Assembly (NCBI GenBank): GCA_013368325.1
Contig: JAACJK010000111.1
Coordinates: forward strand, 925,886-989,885
Direction: 5' to 3'
Source: Ephemerocybe angulata
Taxonomy: Eukaryota > Basidiomycota > Agaricomycetes > Agaricales > Psathyrellaceae
Length of the DNA: 64,000 nucleotides
Of this stretch, positions 11,038 through 22,355 are shown piece by piece; position 1 is the first letter of the stretch; each line of letters opens with the position of its first letter. The position numbers and the translations under genes were made by a program. The notes under the pieces were generated by a model. The model was given only the letters and a program-made list of their open reading frames with translations, was not told where the DNA came from and searched no databases.

Positions 11038-12537
11038 ATGAAGCGCCGTGCATCCGAAGCCGAACTTGAACCTTCAGGCCCTGAGCGATATATAGTGAAG
11101 AGGACGCAGCAATCGAGAACGGCGATGCAAGAGCTCGAGTCGACGGAGGGCTCCGACATGGCATTCGAGCTCCTTTACAATAGGCATCTTGTCGTACAGC
11201 TTGCAGACTATGCGGCAGAGCCGACCATGTTCAGCTCTTTCAGCTGCAATCACACCATGGGTTTTACGGTCACCGGTACTTTCTTCCCGTGCATCCAGTG
11301 CATTGAACATTCTTCTTACCGACGTTTCTGTTACCAGGGTCTATGCACGATGTACGCAATCCCGTCTACGAGTACTCCGACTCGGTGTACCCGATCCAGG
11401 CAGAAGGCTACGATTTTGCAGATGGAAAGAAGGCTGAGTCTAAACGGGAAGTTGCTGTGAATCTGTCTTGGCGCGACATGAGCAGGCCTTATGAAAAGGG
11501 TTTGCTCTCGGGTATCCTAGCCATTGACCGTAGCGTCAGACAAAAGGCTATCCTGCAAGACAATAAGGCCTACAAGGCGGAGCGCCCTCTGGAAGGTTAT
11601 CCAGTACTTATGCTCCTGACGAAGTACGAACCCATCAGCACCACAACCTCTATGAGAGAGATTGAACATCTCAATGCTTTTCTTGCCCTGATATATTGTG
11701 AGTCCCGCAGTCCTTCGATCTGCATTTCGTTAAAACTGATGATTTTGCCTAGGTCATGCTATGCTCTGGTCTATCGGAATTGAACATGGCGACATCAGCG
11801 AGGAGAATCTCATGTTCGACAAAACGACCAAAAATCCCAAACTGTGCGACTATGACCTGTCCCATGTCAGAGGCCAAGCTCGCCCTTCTGGCTACTCAAA
11901 TAGCGGGACATGGGCCTTCATGGCTACGGAGTTGCTTACCCGAGATGCCATGGATGGACTGGTACCCCGGCTCTACCGGCATGACTTTGAGTCCTTCATC
12001 GCCGTCCTGGTCTGGGTGGTCTTCCGATACCGTGATGGGAAACCGGTCCCTGACCCACCGCTGGAGGAATGGGTCCAGGATCACTTCGTATGTTGCGCGG
12101 CCAATCGCAAGCACACCTTCGACCAAATTGCAGAAGGAAGTCTCGCTGGCCCAACGTGGATGACGGGGCGCATGTGGTCTGTCATCACTAGAGCGGTCTC
12201 CGGCCTGCAGTATCTCCTCGCCCGAAGTCAATCCCTTGCATCGAGTATCACTTGCATGGAGCTCAAAGCGGAAAAAGGGTCAAACAAGGGCGAACTTGGA
12301 TCTGTGGATGCCACCGTTGACGACGAGTTTGTGACCATTCCCAAGAAGAAACCCGACGGGGATTCATTGGCGATTCAGGCGATGAAGGAAGAGCTTGATA
12401 GGTATAGTGGTCTGATGTTCTTGGACAAAGTGTTCGAAGAACTGCCATTATTTGACCTCCTCAAGAGCAGGGGCCCGTTCTTCGCTGACTTGTTACGAAC
12501 TCACATCGACGACTTGAAGAAACCCTCGGTTTCTTAG
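11038..12537 (+). CDS. FunK1-type fungal protein kinase B
   Basis: This is the intact twin of the disrupted kinase upstream. Three exons join in frame. The first, from MKRRASEAELE at 11038, carries VVQLADYAAEP. The second, after an intron near 11273-11338, carries VYPIQAEGYDF and TSMREIEHLNAFLALIY. The third carries HAMLWSIGIEHGDISEENLMFD, LCDYDLSHVRG, GTWAFMATELL and YRHDFESFIAVLVWVVFRY. The frame ends at TAG 12535-12537 after DDLKKPSVS. The spliced length is about 460 residues. The catalytic Asp (HGD) and Asn (ENL) are kept, while the metal-binding motif reads DYD rather than DFG. A second ATG at 10957 is in frame. FunK1 kinases are greatly expanded in Agaricomycetes and their substrates are not known. 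Confidence 0.78.
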
Positions 12538-13668
12538 GAGTATAGCTTTGGGTGCCTCTCGGGTCTGCTTTTTCCGGTTCAGCTGCGTAGTTATACTGTG
12601 CCATATGTATTATACCTCGGCTTCTAAATTACTTTATGACACTTACTACTACACTTTGAGACCCCGCGTCCAATCCCTCAGGGCAATAGCCGTCGCACTA
12701 TGTAGACTCTTTCCGAGTCATACTAATCATCAGCCCAAAGCTTAGAAAGATGACTGTCAGGCTAATGAAATAGACGTGTCGGTATGAAACCGATCTCATT
12801 GAGGTAGAGAAAACGACAAAGGACGCAGAATGGTGAGACACCGACAAGTTTCCTCTGATAATTATGAGTAGCATTGCTCACGATCTCGCCAGGTGGGGAG
12901 GCGAAGCCGGGAAGCCTTACGACAAGTGCTATCATGCAAGGTGTGATAACGTTCAACCTCAATGTGGATGCTTGGGAGAGGGACACGAAAGCCGTCGCGT
13001 TTTCCGTCGCTTCGTTCGCCGACTCCCTCGAGGGGATCCCGCGGACACCCAGGGCACCCGTGGCCAGCTTGGAGGTGGCTCAGTTGACCCCAGACTCGGA
13101 GGTCCGATTAAAATACTTAGACCTGCGGTAGTCACGAAGGCGAATCCCAGTAAACACACTGTATACTTGCTAATAAAGACCAGTCGGGGTCTCCACTTGG
13201 CTTGATTTAAATTGTTTTATTGGGGTTGTTTTGCCTATCAAGGCGTTCTATAGTGTTCAATGCGTTATGCGGGACGAGGACAAAGTGGGTTGGGGCCGAA
13301 AGAGGCGGTGAATCTTGTTGGCGGATATGCAGGTATAAGATCGGGTAAAATATGCTATGTGTCGGTGAAAGTCGATAGGGATGACCCAGGAGGTCCTCTT
13401 GTGGACGGCTGTGTTTTTTGTATCGGGGTTCCTTCGAGGGGATGTCACCGTCGAATGACTGTGTTCGAGGGGGCATCGATGCTTGACTCTTGTGTCGAGG
13501 ACGAGGCAACTAGATGCCTGGCACGGAGGCAGCGTCGTTCACAGCGACAGAGTAACAAGCGGAGGCATGGTGCCCAGCTGGCAAGTCGTCACTTCATGGC
13601 GTGACGTTCCCGGCCTCGAACGCCGAAGCCGGGGAGAATGAGTGTCGGAGTCGATGTGTCGTCTTGGT
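12538..13668. other. Intergenic, no gene seen
   Basis: In about 1.1 kb between kinase B and the Tpt1-like gene I see only short frames on both strands without motifs, repeats or splice support. The two genes are convergent here. Confidence 0.4.
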
Positions 13669-15079
13669 CTATCCTTCGCGAGAACTGCGACTATCTTGCG
13701 ACGCCGATGACCCCGCTACATCCCTTCTATTCTCTTCATGTTCCGCCTCCCCCGTCACCTCGTCGATAACCCTCCTCATCTTCACCGTAACGACATCCGC
13801 ATGCCGGATGTACTCGCGCGGCAAGACACCATACGCATTTCCCGAGGTCGCGATGGTGTTGCGCTTGGAAAGGTAGAAGGGTATGCCGTCGCGCAGCGCC
13901 TTGGCGGCATCCACATAGATAAGGACTTTGTCTATGGAGTCTCTCCGAATTTCTGGTAGAGAGTAAGCAGAGCGTCGATGGGGGGTGGTGGTGAGCGACG
14001 CGCGTGGGCGAGGTTTCCTGAGGACAGCAGGCCTCTTACCGAAGATGGGTTCGCGTCCGGGAATGCTTAGTGTGAGGTGCAGGAAAGCTGCTCCTTCTCC
14101 GCGCGGGATCCCGAAACGCTCTGAGATGGAACGTCAGTCAAGGTGTGTGCGCGGGTTTGTAGATGCGTACTTATGCTTTTCCAGACTTTGGATGTGGTGG
14201 TGTAGATGGTCTTGGGTGGGAGTGCTTCTGGCGTCATTACGCGTTCCAGCGCGAGGTCGGGGTCCTGGTGACAGAAGTTGTGTCATGAGGTGGGTGTAGG
14301 GCTGCGAGGTGGTGCTCAATACCCACTTGTATGTAGCCCTCGCGAAGGCGGATCCACCAGTCTTCAGCCGCGGGGGAAGCAACAATGGGTCGATAGAGCA
14401 GCTCAAATCGCCGTCTCTTATCCCAACATATAATATCATCCAACACTGGAAAACTGAGGTTGCTCATGGCCGGGTGCTGCAACTGTGAGAGTATTAGCAA
14501 TGGCACGAAGAATGGCTCGACTACGCGACGCACCAAGCGAGTTGCAGGAAATAGTCCATCCGGTCTTAGTCCCAGTAGTTTCGCCACCTCCCGGTGGGGT
14601 GTCGCAGCCTGTCCCTTGACCTTTCCCTTGACCTTTCCCTTGAATATCGAGTCCAAATTCCGCATAGCTTCAAGATGCTCTGGAGTCATCGCCTGAGGCT
14701 CCAGCTTAGCCGCTTCAACCCTGCTGTCCTTCTTGACTCTCGGGTCCAGCGCGACCTTCTGCCGTTTTCGTGTGTTAGGCCGTATGTCGACTACCGCCTC
14801 GCTGGCCGTAGGACGGGGCGGAATACCGCTGGTGACGCCCCGTGACGTTTCACAGTAGACGCTCAGAGCCTTCCGAACGCATATTCGCCGCGCAGAGAAT
14901 ATGCTCCCTGCAAGCGGCAGCATTCGTCGACGGTGGCGACGATGACTGGGCGCGGACGCTGGACGGACGTCGTCGTCGCTGTCGGCGGTCAAGGACGGAC
15001 GGGACGCGGGCGACGTTGGCGACAGCGAGCGCGGAAAGCAAAATTGGGAGGTGCAGCGCCACCGGAGCCAATTGCCCAC
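13669..15079 (-). CDS. Tpt1/KptA-like RNA 2'-phosphotransferase, divergent
   Basis: Tpt1 removes the splice-junction 2'-phosphate from ligated tRNA using NAD+. Four exons on the minus strand join to give KLLGLRPDGLFPATRLLQHP, then FPVLDDIICWDKRRRFELLY, DWWIRLREGYIQ, an exon starting DPDLALERVMTPE, and FGIPRGEGAAFLHLTL. The end is KVLIYVDAAKALRDGIPFYLSKRN and YGVLPREYIRHADVV. The RPDG, D-K-R-R-R-F and final 'D..AL..GI.FY' blocks are typical of Tpt1. The catalytic signatures are not. The first LRH reads TPH, the RxNQGHS block reads RLREGYI, and the RxHxHL block reads AAFLHL. A basic stretch with a tandem KGKV repeat precedes the domain. The start is uncertain: 15079 is the longest option and an internal ATG near 14923 is an alternative. 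It may be a pseudoenzyme or a fast-evolving paralogue. Confidence 0.7.
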
Positions 15080-15189
15080 GGTACTTTGATCATCCGAATC
15101 GCCGTCACCCGAGACGAGTATGTCATTGGCGTCCTAGGATGTCTACCACAGCTTGAAGAACGGCGACGACGACGACAAACCTATGCGAT

Positions 15190-18100
15190 ATGTCAGAAAA
15201 CATGAACAGGGTCCCAGGAAACGGAATGTATTACCTCAATAACGCCAGTCGCTCGCGGTTATCCTCGTTTCGGGGCTACCTTGGCCAGAAACTGACCTCG
15301 GCTGCGGGGTACAGCACTCCGCCTTCCTCTGCGAGCAGTGCGAGTTCCAGCACGAACCTCTCGGAGGAGAGACAAGGCTGGAGAGCGTGGGCTGGAGAAA
15401 AGGCTCGGGGACTGAGGAACGGAGGCTGGCGAGGAAGCCCAGGAGAAAGTGATCCATCCTTGGAGAATGTGGAGACTATTACCCTCTTTCCTGGGTGGGC
15501 GACGAGGAGGTATAGAAAGCAGCATGCTGGAGATGAAGGTACGTACTCCTTCACCTAATTATGTTGCTGAATGGTTTCTGAGGTCTTGCTAGGATCGCCC
15601 AGACCGTTCGAGGTCGAGGTATTCACGTCGGGCTACGCGATCACACACAAGAACCGCGAAAACATAAGTCGTTCCCAACGAGCCTTCATCCGCGTCGCAA
15701 AAGGCACGTCGTAATAGTACTGCCCTAATCTACCGCGCTAATTGGCAAAGCAGGATTCGCCGCCCTCCCGAAATTGACCAGCGCAAGCCAAACGTCCCTA
15801 GCAGCCCCAGAAGTCTCAGCGCCCTTGTCCAAATCGACAGAGGAACTCCTCTCACACATCCACCTACCCCCTAAACCAGAGGAAGTCACAGAAGGCTACG
15901 ACATGGACGCGCTCGACAGGCAATTCAGACGTGCAGCAGCAAGTGGCTCCAGCACCCCAGCCTCCGGCGCACAGCTTGGTACATCAGACGTATCCCCCGC
16001 GTCGTCCGCAGCCTCCTCCTCCGAAGACCTCGTCGGCGCCTTGAAAGAAGCAGAGTCGCGTACTGCGGAAATGACGGCACCACAACCACCGTCTCTGCAA
16101 GGCGGAGCAGTCGCAGCCTCCGAGCTAACAGCCGACGCCCTCCGCCGCCTCCACGCGAACCTCGAAGAGCGTCTCCAGCCCTTCTGGTCCTCCGTCCTCC
16201 CCAACCGCACCGTCCGACTCCACCTCTACGTCTCTCCACACCATGAAGCCCAAGATCCCTCCACCCCACGGACTCCAACACCCCAACAACAACAACAACC
16301 AGGCGGGGGCGACGTGAAGGACGAACACAAACCACTTTCGAGCGTAGACGTCACAACAGCCGCAGACGGCTCCTTCCAAGCCCGCTTCATTGTGGACTGG
16401 GACCAACTCTGCCACCACCCCACAGCACTCCAAATCGCCTTCGGCGAAGAAATAGAAGAACACTCCCTCGCCGTCGTCGCCGAGCTCCTCAGACCCCAAC
16501 CCCTCTACGCCACCACAGGCGCAGGCGCAGGCGCAGAAAACCCACAACCCTACGCGCAGTACCGCAGTCTGCGGCAGGCGCAAGGACAAGGGAAGGACCG
16601 CCCTACGACGAAATGTCAAGTCCAGATACCCATCACGCATTGCCCGATACGCGTTATCTCGGACATTGACGATACGGTGAAGGATTCGGGGGTTCTGAAT
16701 GGCGCGAGGGCGGTGTTTCATAATGTGTTTGTGAAGGAGTTGAGCGATTGTGTCGTTTCGGGCATGGGGGAGTGGTATACCCGGATGTGGTCGAAGGGCG
16801 TTAGGTTTCATTATGTGGTAGGTCGCCTTCTAATCTCGGTGTGGTGTGTGTGCTTGAGTGCTAATATTTTGTCCTTTGTGTGACAGTCGAATGGGCCATT
16901 TGAGTACCTCACGGTGCTGAACGAGTTCTTTGCGTTATCTCAGCTACCTCCAGGTCCGCCTGCTCTCATCCAAGCACTGGCTGTTAAAACTAATCTAAAC
17001 TACTAAAAGGTTCAATCAAGCTCCGCTCCTTCGCCGGTCGCTCACTATTCAACGGCTTCTTCTCCGCCCCCGCAGCGCGCAAACGCGCAGGCGTCGAGGA
17101 CATCATCAAAGCCTTCCCCGACTCGCGCTTCTTCCTCATCGGAGACTCGGGAGAACAGGATATGGAGCTCTACGCCGAGTACGTGATGCTCATACAACTC
17201 ACCCCCTTTACCGTACACCTGAGTAATCCTTCTCTCCCTCTCTCTTTCTTTTGACAGGCTAGCCCAGAAGTACCCAGACAACGTCCTGGCAATCTTCATC
17301 CGGGACGTCACAACGCAAGAGGGCGTCACAGACCCGCTAGACGACCCCACAGGCTGGAACGCCCTCGTCATCCAATCCGCCCTCCTCGAGCTAAACGACC
17401 CTCCAAACACATCGTCTCCTGGCAATACGTCCCCAAGCCCAAGGTCCCGCCGGAGCAGCGTAGCAAATAGGTTGGTAGGCGCGGGCAAGAAATCGAGCAG
17501 CTCGTTATCGTCGTTTTTAAATCTTAAAAGCGAGGCGCGACGAGATGGGTCAGATGAGATGGCGAGCGGGTCGTACTTCACCGCGTCTACACAGCAGCCG
17601 ACGCCGTTAAGCGCCGAACCCGAGACCTACAACAACAACAACAACGACGATTCACACACTGCCCCCGTACGAAGTGGGGCCGCGGAAGCGCCGGAAGAAG
17701 GCGCAACCCCAAGAATAAGCGCCCCAGGTATCATGGAAAACTCGCCGACGATCACACAGGGCATGTCCTCAACACAGTACCCCGGCGGCCCCACGCCCAA
17801 AGCCGGCGGTGCGCTCAATAATCAAGAAATCCAAGCGCACGTAAAGAAGAGGTCGATTATTACTGACGCTCCGGGACCCACTCGCCCACTCACCCTTAAG
17901 GCACCCGCACATGGTAGAAGACCCTCGCTCGCGCCCAGCCTCAGCGCCAAACGCCTCGCCCAGCCCTCCTCGAGAGCACAGAGGAAAGGCACCACGGGCT
18001 CCTCCGCATCCGAGTCCGACGCCTCCATTGACATCAGCCTCACGACGACACCGTCAAGGCGGTCGTCGTCGGCGGCGTCGATGCTGCCCGGGGCGCTTGT

Positions 18101-18293
18101 GTTGCCGACGTCGGGTGTGCCGGTGGAGGAGAGGAGGCGGAATGAGCTGCAGATGCGGGTGTGGAGGGCGCGGATGGGGGTGCCTGCGCATGTTGTGCTC
18201 AGGGTGTTTAGGAAGCCGGAGGAGTGTGTGGAAGCGGGGGAGATTTTGGAGGGGGAGGGTGTCGGGGAGACGAAGACTGTCTCGGAGGGGTAG
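15190..18293 (+). CDS. APP1: Phosphatidate phosphatase APP1-type (actin patch protein)
   Basis: APP1 dephosphorylates phosphatidic acid to diacylglycerol and in yeast acts at cortical actin patches and endocytic sites. The start at 15190 (MSENMNRVPG) leads to TLFPGWATRRY, then FEVEVFTSGYA and SRSQRAFIRVAKGFAALPKL across two introns. The second of these (15704-15753) has a GC donor. A long disordered region (about residues 160-370) follows, then VRLHLYVSPHH and PIRVISDIDDTVKDSGV, whose DIDDT is the haloacid-dehalogenase DxDxT catalytic motif. Next come FHYVSNGPFEYLTVLNEFF, PPGSIKLRSFAGRSLFNGFF, FFLIGDSGEQDMELYAELA and LAIFIRDVTTQEG. The C-terminal 330 residues are Ser/Pro/Gly-rich and probably hold protein-binding motifs. 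The product is about 880 residues and the gene looks intact. It starts 110 bp from the longest Tpt1-like start on the opposite strand. Confidence 0.92.
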
Positions 18294-19382
18294 GCTATAA
18301 TGATCCTTAACGTTGTACATCTACCCATATACTATTTAACGCAAAAGACAACACGTTGTACATAATACATACGCATCTACATCTACATCTACATCCATGT
18401 TGTGGCACGTTCGCTTTGTCTTGTATTGTAATATTGGGGCCCTGTCAATGTCCAGGAAGCACGCACTCAAATATCTCCCCAAGGATTTCCGTCGGCGTAT
18501 GCCTGACAGCAAACCCCGACACGCTCGGACCTTCTTCCTGATTTCGACCTTGCGCCCTAGAAGCTCCTGACGTCCCGTGTACCTTTGAAGACAAATCGAC
18601 TGCCATTCGAGCTCCTGAACATATATAGGTATGGATTCCTTCCTTTGCATCTGGCGGGCACTCTTTCGTCAGCTCAACAATGTCGAGGGGTAGGCCCAGC
18701 TAGAGAACCTTCGAATTGGAACGCTGCCGGAGGCCGAACTCCCACGTAAACGCGCGCTTCGTCATTCCCTTTTCGTTTTCTTTGGCGCTTCTTTCTATCG
18801 TTCCCTCGACCGAAGAAGAGATTGGGAGTCGCTGAGGTGATAGATGGTATCATAACGACTCTTCCATATGGTTTATCGTTCCTTCCTTGGCCCCATGGCA
18901 TTGGCAATCGTCGACCTTCGTGAGTGGCCAAATTGATTATCCCACCGTCAGTCTTACAGCGTACACTTTCTAGGAGGACGTACTTATCCTCACTATTGAA
19001 AGTGTAGAGAACTCAAGCATTAAAGGTATGGAAGAGTTGTCGCGGGAACAATGGCAGGCATCATTGGGATGAGAAGGGCGAGGCGCATTCGTGGCTAGAG
19101 GGAGGGTCATGGTTCTGTTGAGTTTAGATTATACATAGAAGGGTATCATGCCGCCCTGAAGAAAGAGATATTCACTGTACACGAAGAGCCGCAATGGACG
19201 TGGAAGTCGTAACTTGTATACATACACACATGAAGAGTCGTGAAAAAAACCAAGTGGCCACATGCATGGTTTCAACCAAAATGTCAGCCAGAGAGGCCCC
19301 ATTGCAAGCTACAAACCCGTGCATGAGGGAATTATGAGAAAGACCCGACCAAAACGTCAAAAAAACCCCTGTGGATACATCA
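18294..19382. other. Intergenic, 3' sides of APP1 and the F-box gene
   Basis: No gene is seen. A hexamer microsatellite of four CATCTA units lies at 18374-18397, just downstream of the APP1 stop, probably in its 3' UTR. Confidence 0.45.
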
Positions 19383-21468
19383 TCAGTGGCTGCAAACCGA
19401 CAAGGAAAGTGCAATAACATACCTGACGACAGGCTTCCTAACGCTATACGAGATAGCCTCAACCTCTTCCATCTCAATATCTCCATCCATACCGACATCT
19501 TTTGGAGCGCAAACCAAATCCCTACTCACAACAACCCTCTTGTAGCCCGCCCTCTTCTCAAACCAATCGCAGTGGTCCACCTCCCTCAGCTTGGGACATA
19601 GCTGCACAAGCAGACCCAACGTCTCATGTACCTTCCTCTTCCCCTCCTCAGACGTTGACCCCGCAGCACGCCACAACGCGCCACCCCTGAGGACTTCGAG
19701 CTGCCTGAACCTAGGCAGCACGGAGAGCAGGGCTTCATTCGTCCACGGAACGGGATGTGGGGAAGATGAGGGCAGGTGGATGGCGGGGAGCGAGAGCCAA
19801 CGTATATTTGGAAAGGCATCGGCAAGAGATATGACGTCCTGGATGTCGCCGAAGGTGTGGATGGTGACCTCCTGCAGGGCGGCTGGGTCCATGCACAGGG
19901 GCGCGGAGGACAGCAGTGTCGATGCTGATAGCGAGAGGATGTCGAGGCTCGTAATCTGGCGTCGCGAGGCCGCCTGCTGTCCTGAAAGGATGGACGTGGG
20001 CGTCGAGGGCGGGGCGTTCAGGGTGATCGTCGGCGTGATGAGGATGGAAGTCGACGATGACGCCTCGGAGTACGTCAGGTACTGCGCAGTCGCATCAGAG
20101 GGTGAAGGTGGCTGAGCGTCATCGTCTTCGCTCAAGGGGAGAGGCGGTCGCGGCATCGGTGTGGCCTCTGGGTCAACCTCCATATCGTCGATGCTTTCCT
20201 CTGGCTCCTCTGCCTCTTGGATCATGGAAAGCCGTTTCGGAGCCTTGGCTCCTGGCACGGTCAGCATCGCCGCTGGAGGCGGGGTAGGCTGCGATTGAAC
20301 GACGGGCACGGGGGACGCCTCCATTTGCTCGTCCTCTTCTGGCCTGGCATCGGCCTCGACGAGGGCTGTGATGACACCGACAGTGGACTTGAGCCTCTTC
20401 AGGTTAGGAAGCACCCCTTTCCGCAGCCTTGGGATTCCGATAGGGTACCATGAAAGCTCTTCAAGACTCGGATGATTCTCGATGAATGCGGTGGCGGAGG
20501 CGTCGATGTTGTTGGTTGCCCCTGCGTGAAGCTGGAGTTGTGCTTTTCTGAGTTTAGGGAACCGGAGAACAGGAAGATGCTTGAACTCCAAGGGTATGGC
20601 GAGGCACTATTAAACTAGTCAGCTTCGTCGTAACGTGACGTACTAGCGAACATACCTCGAGATTGGACGAACGAGAGAGCATGATGCATAGTGGCAAAAT
20701 ATTGGAGGCTTTCAGCCATGTGTCCCCAGATAGCTCGAGGCTGGTGAGATTGGAGAGATGCCAAACCTGGAACAATATCAGTATGGTGTGCCATACAGAA
20801 ATGAGCAAGAGACTCACCGGATACTCAAACTTATTGTCCACCGATGCCCCATCAACGTGCATTCCGAAAGGCCCACTAAGCCCAAAGTGCTCCAAAGTCG
20901 GTTTGCGTGCGACCTCCCCCAAGATGGCATCCTCGAACCTGGATTCACTGGTCGGCTTCACCACTTGCCTCCTTTGCGTACCGTGCGACTGCGTCTGGTG
21001 GTAATAAACTCCGTTCCATTCCCAGGTGAAGGAGCGGAGGTTTGACATGCATCTGAGCGCCTTGCACACATTCAGAGCGATGATCCTCTGACCCTCTGGG
21101 CCCTGTACTCCAGAGCCGTTGAGCAAGGAGTTGCCGTCCGTGGCCATATCAACGAGCCGGCTCGGAATACGGTCCCCACGACCATAGTTGTGCTTCTCGC
21201 TGATATGGACCTCGTGGATGTTGCGGGCCAAATCGGTGCGCCTGGCGAGATGGGCGAAGAGGATTGGGTGAAGGGTTCGGATATGGAGGATGCGATAGTC
21301 GATGTGGTGGGGAATAACCTGGCTGCTCAGTCCTCTGCAGCTGAGCGCCAAAGAGAGAAGATCAGAGGTTTCTGGGATGAGTGATATGATCTCGAACAGA
21401 AGTTCGTGCGGTAGGTGAAGAATGGGGGCGAAGCCGGCTTCAGGGCTGCAGTCCATCGAGGCCGACAT
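19383..21468 (-). CDS. F-box/LRR-like protein
   Basis: The start MSASMDCSPEAG (21468) leads to an F-box-like helix pair at about residues 15-60: ILHLPHELLFEIISLIPETSDLLSLALSCRGLS. Leucine-rich segments follow, for example MSNLRSFTWEW, VWHLSNLTSLELSGDTWLKASNILPL, FPKLRKAQLQLHAG and FPNIRWLSLPAIHLP. Two introns (near 20773-20816 and 20604-20652) join the exons in frame. A Pro/Ser/Glu-rich acidic insert of about 130 residues, with MEVDPEATPMPRPPLPL, separates the N- and C-terminal leucine-rich parts. The stop is at 19383-19385. Such proteins are usually substrate adaptors of SCF ubiquitin ligases, and Agaricomycetes hold hundreds of them. The specific target is unknown. It is divergent from the CCCH gene across about 890 bases. 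Confidence 0.75.
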
Positions 21469-22355
21469 TTCGTGGGTTTGTGGGGGCAAATGAGTCAAAG
21501 TGGGGGCGAGGAACCAGCAAGCACCGGAGGTCGAACTTGGCACCAACAAGAGTCAAAAGTGCTGGAGTACAAGGCGATCGAATACAAGGTCTCTCCTGGG
21601 TTGTATCGAAGCCTGTTGAGTTGAGCTTCTGCCAATAAGGTCGTCGAGGAAAGCGCCTAGTGACCTTCTGTCGGTGTTGTCGTCGTCGCGAAGGGTGTAG
21701 CGGCAACCTGAATAAGACTGCCAAAGTCCTTCGGCCCCTGTTCGGGCCTTCAAGCTCCGCCCGGAATCAATAGCAGAGAACAATTAGAGCAGGGAAGAAT
21801 TGGGCCACGCTGAACACGCCTGTCTTCTTCACTCAGCTTTCTACGGAAGGTTGAAAGAGCTTGAGCTATGACGATTATTGTATGCTCTTCCAGAGATCAC
21901 AGGCTGGCTTGAAGGATGCTAGGCCACGGGGTAAATTAGCTTGCCGTGCCACAGATATCGAGTATTCGATGGTGAGATGTATCTATTGATAGTCAGTCTC
22001 GTTTCTTTTCAGCTAAGCTGTGTATTTGTGATATATCTTCTTGACTCAAGACACATTTCCATCGAATGGTGGTAAGGTAGAGGTAGAGTGCGTACTCCGA
22101 GTCTGACTGATATACTCTTATGGCACCGATGAGTCATGTTGATAGTACACCACAGGATGAATGGCCCTCCGTACAGCAGTTCCTGTGGATGGACTGCTTA
22201 ACTTGAAGATGAATGGGGCATAAAGCCTGTTCAAGAGGTTCAAGGTGCTGTTGCGACATACAACGCTTCTTGGGCGCCAATCACCTTTTTTAGTCACGCG
22301 TGACTTCCGTCACGCCATAACATAACCCCGAAATCAGGCTTGCATCATTGCTGCC
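21469..22355. promoter_or_regulatory. Divergent intergenic region, F-box gene / CCCH gene
   Basis: This spacer of about 890 bases should hold both promoters. Near the CCCH start it contains TGAGTCA at about 22131 and a perfect 12-base palindrome (listed separately). Confidence 0.4.
22293..22304. promoter_or_regulatory. Palindrome GTCACGCGTGAC upstream of the CCCH gene
   Basis: This is a perfect 12-base palindrome about 50 bases before the ATG at 22356. Its centre, ACGCGT, matches the MluI cell-cycle box of yeasts. A second partial copy (CGTCACGCC) follows directly. Function is inferred only from position and symmetry. Confidence 0.35.

Noticed and set aside
14237..14300. Direct read-through of the Tpt1-like exon into VGIEHHLAAL
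   Set aside because: A GTGGGT donor and CAG acceptor restore the conserved frame beginning DPDLALERVM, so the read-through is an intron.
19390..19422. A 33-base terminal intron in the F-box gene
   Set aside because: It has GT..AG ends but is shorter than any other intron here, and reading through stays in frame to the same stop.
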